This document shows positions 7,871-14,929 of a DNA stretch of 64,000 nucleotides, one piece after another. The notes under the pieces were generated by a model that had not been told where the DNA came from, made no database searches, and worked only from the letters and a program-made list of their open reading frames with translations. A program made the translations under genes and the position numbers. This stretch comes from G963678445 sp963678445 (GTDB taxonomy: Bacteria; Hydrogenedentota; Hydrogenedentia; Hydrogenedentales; G963678445), in NCBI GenBank assembly GCA_963678445.1, contig OY782877.1:930001-994000 (forward strand), in the 5' to 3' direction. Position 1 is the first letter of the stretch; every line of letters starts with the position of its first letter.

Positions 7871-7903
7871 GGGTGAACCCGGCCGCTGGCCTTGCGTTCA
7901 CCC
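7871..7903 (-). promoter_or_regulatory. Hairpin between precursor genes D and E
   Basis: GGGTGAAC pairs with GTTCACCC, and inside it GGCC pairs with GGCC around a three-base loop. It sits 19 bases upstream of the gene E start. It may be a processing or stability element that separates expression of peptide E from A-D. No U-tract. Confidence 0.4.
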
Positions 7904-7991
7904 ATCCCTTGCCCGTATCCGTGATATGTTCCGACACACCACCACCAGTTGCAGTATTAAAACATATTCTGCGAGGTACTACAAGCTTGTG

Positions 7992-8156
7992 TTACGTCGT
8001 GGACGACGACGAGGGTGGCGTCGGGTTTTGTGGATCTTTATTTGTCACTAACGGAATCACAATACTGACGACACTTTGCAAGAAGGTCAACTTTGCACCC
8101 GTTGGCACTGTTTGCGCAACCTGCGGCGCTCTACTCAGACAATGGACATGTTTCAC
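7992..8156 (-). CDS. RiPP-like precursor peptide D (MKH family, 54 residues, GTG start)
   Basis: GTG start with AAGGAAAGATGGC in front. The product begins MKHVHCLSRAPQVAQ, matching the family leader position for position (S8, R9, P11, A14). A hydrophobic segment of about 15 residues follows (LTFLQSVVSIVIPLV), then TNKDP and a Pro/Ser/Thr-rich tail. No ATG lies in this frame, so the gene is easy to miss; the leader match is what fixes the start. One Cys (C6) is in the leader and none in the core, which argues against lanthionine or thioether rings. Confidence 0.68.
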   Translation of the reverse strand: MKHVHCLSRAPQVAQTVPTGAKLTFLQSVVSIVIPLVTNKDPQNPTPPSSSSTT

Positions 8157-8233
8157 GCCATCTTTCCTTACTCGTTATAGCCGTCGAGATCCCATTCAGA
8201 CATTACCGCCGTTGTACAACGGGGCGCAATGGC

Positions 8234-8377
8234 TCAGGAATTCTCCGATGTACTATTGTCTTTCGATTGCACCAACGCCTGCACGGCGGCAAAATATTGA
8301 TTCAATACCGCCAGCTTCACTTCCGGCGCCGCAGAGGCAACCGCAGGCGGTTTACTCACCCACGCCATATGCTTCAT
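8234..8377 (-). CDS. RiPP-like precursor peptide C (MKH family, 47 residues)
   Basis: Starts 10 bases after the stop of gene B, with GAGGG overlapping that stop as its ribosome binding site. The leader reads MKHMAWVSKPPAVAS, then a linker and an amphipathic stretch (LAVLNQYFAAVQALV), then SKDNSTSENS at the end. Leader S8, K9, P11 and A14 match the other copies, and the K-D boundary before the polar tail matches B and D. No Cys. Unrecognised outside this cluster. Confidence 0.7.
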   Translation of the reverse strand: MKHMAWVSKPPAVASAAPEVKLAVLNQYFAAVQALVQSKDNSTSENS

Positions 8378-8387
8378 TGATTTACCC

Positions 8388-8558
8388 TCATTCCGTCGGC
8401 TGGTCGCCCGGGTCCTTCGTATCCGCCAAGGGCAGAAAGAAGCCTGTCAGCAATTCCATCATAAAGCACAAAAGGGCTTGATAATTGTTGGTAACATTGT
8501 TGCAAATCGCTGATGCAGCGGTTTCTGGACGTTTCGATACGGTCTTTAGATGTCGCAT
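8388..8558 (-). CDS. RiPP-like precursor peptide B (MKH family, 56 residues)
   Basis: Two adjacent ATG codons (8561 and 8558) follow GAGGAG. I chose the second because its spacing is better and its MRH aligns with MKH of the other genes. Leader MRHLKTVSKRPETAA, then a linker, a hydrophobic stretch (ALLCFMMELLTGFFLPLA), then DTKDPGDQPTE. It contains Cys 19 and Cys 31. It is closely followed by gene C, indicating co-translation. Core chemistry is unknown. Confidence 0.72.
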   Translation of the reverse strand: MRHLKTVSKRPETAASAICNNVTNNYQALLCFMMELLTGFFLPLADTKDPGDQPTE

Positions 8559-8627
8559 CATACTTTCTCCTCTCGCACAGGAACACTGTGCAAAACTAGG
8601 CAAATTTTATCCAAGCTTCCGCTTTGC

Positions 8628-8771
8628 TCAGCTGCTGGCGCCGCCTTCTTTCGCGACCAGCGCGGTGGCGACTACGGACAAAATGCTGGCAACCACGGTT
8701 AAGATGTTGCCCAAAGTTGCTTCGGCTTGCGCCTTGACCGGTTTACGCGAAATAGTAGTAATGTGCTTCAT
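8628..8771 (-). CDS. RiPP-like precursor peptide A (MKH family, 47 residues)
   Basis: First gene of the operon, about 100 bases from the predicted transcription start, with AAGGAG nine bases before ATG. The leader is MKHITTISRKPVKAQ, followed by a strongly hydrophobic Val/Ala/Leu segment and the short tail AKEGGASS. The layout is the same as in B-D: conserved 15-residue start, hydrophobic middle, K-D/E, polar end. Such peptides could be membrane-active bacteriocin-like products. The start motif probably binds the RRE-like domain of the 648-residue protein; this is inferred. Confidence 0.72.
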   Translation of the reverse strand: MKHITTISRKPVKAQAEATLGNILTVVASILSVVATALVAKEGGASS

Positions 8772-8880
8772 GAAACAATTCTCCTTTTGCGTTTCTGCTT
8801 AAATGCACCATACCGCTTGGTGTAGTGCTGACTTCTTAGGAACTCCTACCGAGCCCTCCCGGAAATCAAGGTACAGATGG

Positions 8881-8909
8881 AGTATACCAACTGCATTTGT
8901 ACACTGCAA
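8881..8909 (-). promoter_or_regulatory. Promoter of the RiPP-like operon
   Basis: On the minus strand TTGCAG and TATACT are separated by exactly 17 bp, about 110-115 bases before the start codon of precursor A. The fit to a housekeeping promoter is very good. The leader between it and gene A shows no obvious riboswitch. Between 8910 and 9063 I see no other gene. Confidence 0.7.
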
Positions 8910-9063
8910 TGGCCAGAAGTTAAACGGCCCGTAATCTATGATCCTACAAACAGGTGGGCGAATTCATTACACCCCCCTGCAGCATCATCTCCATTCCCTT
9001 GATTTATTCTCTTAAACGAAAAAAAGTTCCCCATTGTTGACACGTGGCCCATACGTAAAGTAG

Positions 9064-9091
9064 ATGAGCGGCCCCCATGGGGACCGCTCAT
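9064..9091 (-). terminator. Terminator of the 581-residue secreted protein gene
   Basis: ATGAGCGG and CCGCTCAT pair around CCCC/GGGG, giving a 12-bp stem 62 bases after the stop codon of the minus-strand gene. It separates that gene from the RiPP-like promoter. No strong U-tract. Confidence 0.55.
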
Positions 9092-9152
9092 TAGAATCAC
9101 GCTATGATTGTGCCGAATGGGGGGGCGATAATGCTCCCATAGATTCGGTCAG

Positions 9153-10898
9153 TTACTCTTTACTGCCCACACAGAAGCTATCCTCGCTGTCACCACAATA
9201 GTGGAGAGCACCCGAATTGAAGAACTGGATGAGACGTAGCAGTTCGGAGAGATTGATTGACCAGTCCTGCGGGTTGTAATCGCTGTCGTGGTACTGGCAA
9301 CCCGTCTGGAGTGCTTCCGCACCAGGTGCATACCCATCCTCACTGCTTTCAGCACAGCGATAGCCATCGAAATTGTAGAACTGGATGACCCGCAGCAGTT
9401 CGGAGATACTGACCTGGTTATCGTCGTTCTGATCCGCGCTATGCCAAGAATCCACCGCACCTTCGCCTTCGCCTTCGCCTTCGCCCTCGCCCTCGCCTTC
9501 GCCTTCGCCTTCGCCTTCGCCTTCGCCTTCGCCTTCGCCCTCGCCTTCGCCTTCGCCCTCGCCCTCGCCTTCGCCTTCGCCCTCGCCCTCGCCTTCGCCT
9601 TCGCCCTCGCCCTCGCCTTCGCCTTCGCCCTCGCCCTCGCCTTCTACGCTAGCGGCAGGCGACACGCAAATTGCCAAATCGTGCGTAAGTGTTGCTGCAC
9701 TCTGCGCGGTTTCATTCCAGATATAGGCTGTTCCATCCCCCTGCGCTGCGCTTAACCAGGCAAAGAAGGGGGAGGCATCTTTGGAGACGGTGGGGGTGAT
9801 GCTGATCCAACCTTCGCTGAGGGCAACGGGCAGACCCAGATCGGCTGTATACGCATAGACGGGGAAGGTGCCGATTCCATTGGTCCACGTTAGCCCCGTG
9901 GTCACGGGTTCCACTGAAACAGTCTGTTTGCTGACTAACGTACCCGGTACGGCCTCGTTATCGCTGTAGAAAGCTACGTCGAATTCGACCAGGGCGCTAC
10001 GCTTCAGTAGATTGAGGTCGCCTTTCACAAGCACGTTGCTTCCCCACCAATGCACCTGCTGCACCGGCGCACTGATTCCTGTCAGGTATTCATACACCTG
10101 GAAGCCTGCGTTTATATCACTCAATTCGCCCACAATCTGCGACAGCGGGGCCAGGGGCTGTCCTACAAGCGCATCTTCCGGACAGAGATCGGCCGGTTCC
10201 GCCATTCCCTCGCCCTCGCCTTCTACTGCACCCTCGCCTTCCCCTTCACCCTCGCCTGCACCTTGTACCGTCAGGGTAAAGGAGGGCGATTGCACCGTGC
10301 CCAATTCATCGGTTACTTCGCAATAGTAGTCGCCACTGTCTCCGGGGGCCAGGTTGAACAACACAAACATCGGGGCGTTGGATACCACCGGGTGCGCCGT
10401 GCCGTCTTTAAACCAGCGGTAGGAGGTCTCGCCGTAATTGCCGCTGATTTCAATCTGCAGGGTCAACGAGTCGCCGGGCTGTTTGAGCAAAAGGGGCTCG
10501 CCGACTAAACTGATCTCTAAGGCGCGAAATACGGCACGCAGGGTCTGGTCGGCTGTAATGGATAGAGAAACCGGATTGTCGCTGCCGATGTCTTCGCCAT
10601 CGAGTTCCCAGCGCGCAAACAGGGCATCGCCTGTCGGGGTTGCCGTAACTTGTTGTGTGGTCCCTTCCAGAAAATCGTGCACACCCACCTCTGGGTCCGT
10701 TGTCCCTGCGCCATCAGGCACGGCTTCCACCGTCAGATAACGGGTCGGAACAAAGGGGGTAAAAACGGCGCGAACGGTCAAATCCGTGTCAAGGGTCACG
10801 GTAATGGTTCCGTCGGGACCTTCTGCATACGCACTGGGCAGACAGCATAAAAGGGCCACCGCTACAGTTAAAACGAACCGCTTTAGAACTCCAAACAT
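9153..10898 (-). CDS. Secreted repeat-domain protein with Ig-like domain, Gly-Glu linker and dockerin-like tail
   Basis: The frame is open further upstream, but ATG at 10898 has GGAGAAAGTG in front and starts a clean signal peptide ending SAYA, giving 581 residues. Order of parts: the second half of a beta repeat (GPDGTITVTL to VRAVF), a complete repeat of the same type (LTVEAVPDGAGTTDP to LRAVF), an Ig-like domain (SYRWFKDG, DSGDYYCEV), a short Gly-Glu linker, an unassigned beta domain, a linker of about 60 Gly-Glu residues, and two C-terminal repeats (VSISELLRVIQFYN and INLSELLRLIQFFN) with Cys-rich, EDGYAPG-type spacers. The end resembles dockerin-like or surface-anchoring tails. The half repeat at its mature N-terminus seems to be the missing half of the repeat ending the preceding gene. 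Confidence 0.7.
   Translation of the reverse strand: MFGVLKRFVLTVAVALLCCLPSAYAEGPDGTITVTLDTDLTVRAVFTPFVPTRYLTVEAVPDGAGTTDPEVGVHDFLEGTTQQVTATPTGDALFARWELDGEDIGSDNPVSLSITADQTLRAVFRALEISLVGEPLLLKQPGDSLTLQIEISGNYGETSYRWFKDGTAHPVVSNAPMFVLFNLAPGDSGDYYCEVTDELGTVQSPSFTLTVQGAGEGEGEGEGAVEGEGEGMAEPADLCPEDALVGQPLAPLSQIVGELSDINAGFQVYEYLTGISAPVQQVHWWGSNVLVKGDLNLLKRSALVEFDVAFYSDNEAVPGTLVSKQTVSVEPVTTGLTWTNGIGTFPVYAYTADLGLPVALSEGWISITPTVSKDASPFFAWLSAAQGDGTAYIWNETAQSAATLTHDLAICVSPAASVEGEGEGEGEGEGEGEGEGEGEGEGEGEGEGEGEGEGEGEGEGEGEGEGEGEGEGEGEGEGEGAVDSWHSADQNDDNQVSISELLRVIQFYNFDGYRCAESSEDGYAPGAEALQTGCQYHDSDYNPQDWSINLSELLRLIQFFNSGALHYCGDSEDSFCVGSKE
9459..9645. repeat. Hexanucleotide-type Gly-Glu coding repeat
   Basis: GGCGAA/GGCGAG codon pairs repeat for about 187 bp on the minus strand (seen as TTCGCC and CTCGCC on plus) and encode the long Gly-Glu linker. 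The mixture of GAA and GAG shows some divergence between units. Such tracts are prone to copy-number slippage and create spurious long ORFs on the plus strand. Confidence 0.9.
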
Positions 10899-10957
10899 CA
10901 CTTTCTCCATGCTCAGGTATGACATAATATGCATTTGCCGGAAAATTACTTCTCTGT

Positions 10958-12649
10958 TTACTTCTCTTGCGGCGGGTCCACTTCCCAATGGTCAAACTGG
11001 TATCCCTCTTCAGGGGTGGCCGTCACGGTAACTTGCGTGCCTTCGTCATATTCCGTCCCGCCCGGGAACACCGTACCCGCATCGGTCGGCGTCACTTCTG
11101 TCGTTAACACGCGGCGGTTGGTTGCCGGTACGGTATAGGTAAATACGTCGCTGCATGCTACGTATTGGTTGGCCGCCTGGCGCTGCTTGAAGACCATGGA
11201 AACCTTGCTGCCTTTGACTTCCACCACCATATAGCCAAATTGACGGATATGCGCCACCGGTTTGACGCGTGCGCCGTCTCCATAGTTACCGTCCCAACCA
11301 TAGGTGCCTGCGCCCCCTGTGCCCACAACAAACTGGTGTATCCAGTTGCCCTGTGCATCCTGAATGCGCGCATGGTTATAAAAATGGTCATGGCCGCAGA
11401 AGTAGGTCCGTGCGCCTGCCGCACCCAGACTGTTCCAGAAGGTATCGCGCTCTTCTGGATTGGATGCCAGGCAATCATCATGCTTCACCATAAACGCTGC
11501 CGTGTGACCAAAGGCAAAGACGTGTGGACGCGTGTTGGCGGCCAACTGATCATCGAGCCAGTCCTGGTTCACCTTCTGTATATTCAGGCCTGCATAATTG
11601 TCCAGGGAAATAAACAAGGCATTTTTATACGCCACCGAATAGGTTTTGTTCTTCTCCCCCGACGGACCATTCTGTGGTAATTCGCGACTGCCATCAAAAA
11701 CATTGTCCCAAGAAAGCGTCCCCACGTTCAGACTCATTAATTCGTGGTTGCCACGGCAGGGATAGACGGGAATGCCGGCGGCCCGAACAGGATCGAAAAA
11801 GTGCTCGACCCATTCATCCAAATGGGATTGCAGCCCGAAATAGGCGACGTCGCCCGGACATATCACGAGATCAACCCCCTCGGCAATGATCGCCGCGGCC
11901 TGCTCTTTCACTATGGGCTCATTGATGGCCTCATAGGTATACCAGTTGATGTCTTCGCCGCGACTATCGCAGGTAACCACAAATTTAAACGAATCGTCTT
12001 CTTCTCCGCTCTCGTACAGGCATAGCCGCGGCTTCATCTGGAGCCCCTCTGTGGAATCCTGTGCTTTCCACACCGCAAGCGCAAAGGTGTTTTCGCCGTT
12101 TACAAGGTGGGTGCGATAGGCGCGTAATGGAACGACCTCGGACTCTGAAGCCGCACTGTGCGCCGAGGTTGGTGCGGCATTCCACGAAAGCGCTACATCG
12201 CGCATCGTGGCGCTACGCGCCACTTCGACGCCATTGAGCCAAGCCACATAGCCGTCACTGTACTTCAGCTCCAGCCACAAATCTTCTATGAGGGTGGGAT
12301 CTTCCACTTTAAACGTGCTACGGGTATATACTGAGTACAGACTGCCATCTTCGGCCAACGGCGTTGCTGCGCCTTCCACACCACACCCCACTCCGTGCAG
12401 ACCGCGTTGCCAGCCTCCCGAACCATTTCCGTTGGCAAGATCGCCCTTGCCTACATCCTGGCTCAAATCATACGAGGGCGAGGTCCACGCTGTTGGTGCA
12501 TCATCCGAAGACAAATTTTGTAATGCTTCGATGTACTGCATCGGGGTGTTTTCCGAAACCACCGTCACCGTCGCTGCATTCGCCACAAGAGGGCTCAATA
12601 CGGTAATACATCCCACTACTGTTATCAGGCAAATTGAAAACGACTTCAT
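10958..12649 (-). CDS. Secreted calcineurin-like metallophosphoesterase with C-terminal half repeat
   Basis: ATG at 12649 follows GAGAGGGTTTC and begins a signal peptide (MKSFSICLITVVGC to VANAA), giving 563 residues. An N-terminal jelly-roll-like part (SDGYAWLNGVEVARS-type text) is followed by a metallophosphoesterase: VTCDSRG, VICPGDVAYFG, GNHE, FAFGHTA and CGHDHFYNH supply the expected Asp, Asn and His ligands, as in purple-acid-phosphatase-like enzymes. The last 45 residues are the first half of a beta repeat (DAGTVFPGGTEYDEGTQVTVTATPEEGY) that stops abruptly after HWEVDPPQEK. The next gene, 59 bp on, opens with what looks like the other half. Probably periplasmic or extracellular. Confidence 0.78.
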   Translation of the reverse strand: MKSFSICLITVVGCITVLSPLVANAATVTVVSENTPMQYIEALQNLSSDDAPTAWTSPSYDLSQDVGKGDLANGNGSGGWQRGLHGVGCGVEGAATPLAEDGSLYSVYTRSTFKVEDPTLIEDLWLELKYSDGYVAWLNGVEVARSATMRDVALSWNAAPTSAHSAASESEVVPLRAYRTHLVNGENTFALAVWKAQDSTEGLQMKPRLCLYESGEEDDSFKFVVTCDSRGEDINWYTYEAINEPIVKEQAAAIIAEGVDLVICPGDVAYFGLQSHLDEWVEHFFDPVRAAGIPVYPCRGNHELMSLNVGTLSWDNVFDGSRELPQNGPSGEKNKTYSVAYKNALFISLDNYAGLNIQKVNQDWLDDQLAANTRPHVFAFGHTAAFMVKHDDCLASNPEERDTFWNSLGAAGARTYFCGHDHFYNHARIQDAQGNWIHQFVVGTGGAGTYGWDGNYGDGARVKPVAHIRQFGYMVVEVKGSKVSMVFKQRQAANQYVACSDVFTYTVPATNRRVLTTEVTPTDAGTVFPGGTEYDEGTQVTVTATPEEGYQFDHWEVDPPQEK

Positions 12650-13052
12650 GAAACCCTCTCTGGATGCATAGATACTACGTCGGCTTCGTGACTCTTCTAT
12701 GCGCTTTACTCTAATTCGCATGGCACTCACAAACCTGTAAACGCGTTTCTTGTATAAACATATTCCAGTTGGATGCGCCATCCCGCCAAATGTATAAGAA
12801 AATACACAAACCCGAATTAGTATAACACAAAATTCACATAAAAACGCAACAATATTAGCATTTCGTTTGTAAGCTTGCTTATAAAAACACGCGCAGCCTG
12901 GTTAAATGAACGCCTTCAGGGCTGATTTATGATACGGGAAGTCCTGTTTTTACTGGGGTGAACTGGGCTTTTAAGAAGAAAATGGTGTTTTTATTGAAAA
13001 TTTCATTTTAATTGTTTTATGGGAAGAAGAAGACCTTCACCTGTAGGGAAGC
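12650..13052. other. A/T-rich intergenic stretch with a possible promoter
   Basis: 403 bases without a convincing gene. On the minus strand TATACT (12819-12824) lies 19 bp from TTGCGT (12844-12849), a weak promoter candidate for the phosphoesterase gene. The right-hand part (12960-13020) is A/T-rich with only weak dyad symmetry and could end the upstream minus-strand operon. No repeat copy here. Confidence 0.4.
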
Positions 13053-14915
13053 CTACAGGGAGCGTAGAAAGGCTACCAAGTCGGCTATCTCGGATGCACC
13101 TAGTTTAGCCGTCTTTCCGTGCATATCGGTTCCGTTGTGCTCGGTCAACAGGGCGTGCAATGTTGCTGCGCGTCCATCGTGCAAATACGGTGCGGTGCGC
13201 CACACTTCACGCAAACTGGGAGTATCAAAACGGCGCTGCGCTTCCTGCCCGGTACCTGTGCCGACATTATAGGCCTTTAAATTGGTATATAGTGGTGCGG
13301 GATGGCAGTGTACACATCCCGCTTTTTGGAAAACTACCTGGCCGCGTTGGGCTTCGGGGGGCAACTCGCCGTTGATTCGATGTGGACTGGGCAGTGGGGC
13401 GAGGGATTTCAGGTAGGCGTCTATCGCCTGTGCATCTTCATCGGGTCGCACTGCAAACTGGATATAGCGGATACCGGCGCGTACGGCGGTTTCAGCGCGG
13501 TCGCGCACCCCGGTCACCATAACCGGGGGGGTGCGGTGGGATAGTAGCAAACTTTTTGTATTCTTTGGATTGCCTATACCGTCGTTGAGGAGATCCCAGT
13601 TCAGAGCGTCGGCGCGCGCGTCGGGGTGACAGCTGGCGCAGCTTTGCCATTGTTGAAAACAAAGGCGGGCGTCGTTGAAAAAAAGTTCCCCCTTTCGCAG
13701 CTGGGTCAGGGGTTTTTCTGCGCCAAAAGTAATGGTCTGTAGCGCTGGTCTCCCCGCTTGTGTCCATTGCACATGGCAAAGCGTGTCGCTGAAGTACTGG
13801 GCCACCCACGCCTCCCCATTGCATAGCGCCAGCCCGCGTGGTCCCTGACCGGTCAGTTGAACACGATGCCGGATTCCGGCCAGAAAGGAAAGGTCGTTGG
13901 GCGCATCCTGAAAAGTGGTTGCCACCTCGGTCGCCTGTTTACCCTGTGCTAGCTTCGCCAGCCGTTCATGGAGGGCGCCTCGATCGATCAAGCTGAGGTC
14001 GTGCGTGCCGGCATGGGTAACGCAGAGCCAGCGACCGTCGGGGGAGCAGGCAACAGCGTAAGGGTTGGCGGCGCCTGCATCGACGTCGTCGAGTAACACT
14101 GTATTGAGATACATCGCTGTTTTCGCATCCACAATACTCAGCGCATTGGTATTCATCCACCCCCGTTCTAACTGGGTAGTGGGCAGATGATAGCGTGCGA
14201 GGATGTGCGCCACATAGAGATATTTACCATCCGGCGAGAGGGTTATCCCGCGCAGGTCTGTACTGCCGTTGGGTAAGGTAATCTGTTTAACGACCTCGTG
14301 CTGCTCGACATCTACGCAACTCACAACCGCCGCAATTTCCCGTGCATTGGCAGCACCGTGCGGTAGATGATTTGCCACGAAAAGGCACTTGCTATCGTTA
14401 TGTAACACTGCCGCCACGGGTTCACACACCATGGGTATTTCGGCGTTGACTGCGCCCGTGTGGGTATCGAAAATCTGTATGGTATCGGTGAATCGATTGC
14501 ATACATACAGCGTGTTTCCGTCTTGGCTGAGCACGGGGGCGGTTGGCGTATGCCCGGCTGGCCAGACGTGTACAGGGTCGCCTGTCTGTGCATCTAAGAC
14601 AATCACACGCCCTTGAGCCACGCCTGCTGTGACATAGAGCCGTGCACCATCACTGGCCAAAACAAGGCCATTGGGCGCAGCAGACAAATCGAAGGCGGTT
14701 ATGGGGGCGCCTTTCCTGGTGTCAAAGACGAGTATCTGGCGTCCTGTGTGTGCGGTGGCATAGCCCCGATGCTGCACCGTATCAATTACAATCTGTTCCG
14801 GTGACAAGTAGTCTTCTGCATGGACAACAGAGAAGCCCGAAAACAATCCGGCGAGTAGAAGCAGAACAACAAGCGAAGATTCTTTGCTATGGATTCGGTT
14901 TTGGATACAACGCAT
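13053..14915 (-). CDS. Beta-propeller fused to di-heme cytochrome-c-peroxidase-like domain
   Basis: 620 residues. A signal peptide ending VVHA is followed by a YncE-like propeller of about 330 residues (repeats such as VLASDGARLYVTAG, LSQDGNTLYVCNRFTDTIQIFD, LSPDGKYLYVAH). The C-terminal part carries two heme c sites, CASCH and CVHCH, in the spacing of MauG/CcpA-type di-heme peroxidases, with the TPSLREVWRTAPYLHDG motif typical of these. It is probably periplasmic and redox-active. It starts 14 bases after the stop of the 1355-residue propeller/heme/FGE gene, so the two form an operon. The substrate is unknown. Confidence 0.82.
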   Translation of the reverse strand: MRCIQNRIHSKESSLVVLLLLAGLFSGFSVVHAEDYLSPEQIVIDTVQHRGYATAHTGRQILVFDTRKGAPITAFDLSAAPNGLVLASDGARLYVTAGVAQGRVIVLDAQTGDPVHVWPAGHTPTAPVLSQDGNTLYVCNRFTDTIQIFDTHTGAVNAEIPMVCEPVAAVLHNDSKCLFVANHLPHGAANAREIAAVVSCVDVEQHEVVKQITLPNGSTDLRGITLSPDGKYLYVAHILARYHLPTTQLERGWMNTNALSIVDAKTAMYLNTVLLDDVDAGAANPYAVACSPDGRWLCVTHAGTHDLSLIDRGALHERLAKLAQGKQATEVATTFQDAPNDLSFLAGIRHRVQLTGQGPRGLALCNGEAWVAQYFSDTLCHVQWTQAGRPALQTITFGAEKPLTQLRKGELFFNDARLCFQQWQSCASCHPDARADALNWDLLNDGIGNPKNTKSLLLSHRTPPVMVTGVRDRAETAVRAGIRYIQFAVRPDEDAQAIDAYLKSLAPLPSPHRINGELPPEAQRGQVVFQKAGCVHCHPAPLYTNLKAYNVGTGTGQEAQRRFDTPSLREVWRTAPYLHDGRAATLHALLTEHNGTDMHGKTAKLGASEIADLVAFLRSL

Positions 14916-14929
14916 TCTGTACTTCCTTC

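Noticed and set aside
9288..9755. Plus-strand ORF of alternating Ala/Phe
   Set aside because: Antisense reading of the Gly-Glu linker repeat; no start signal or fold.
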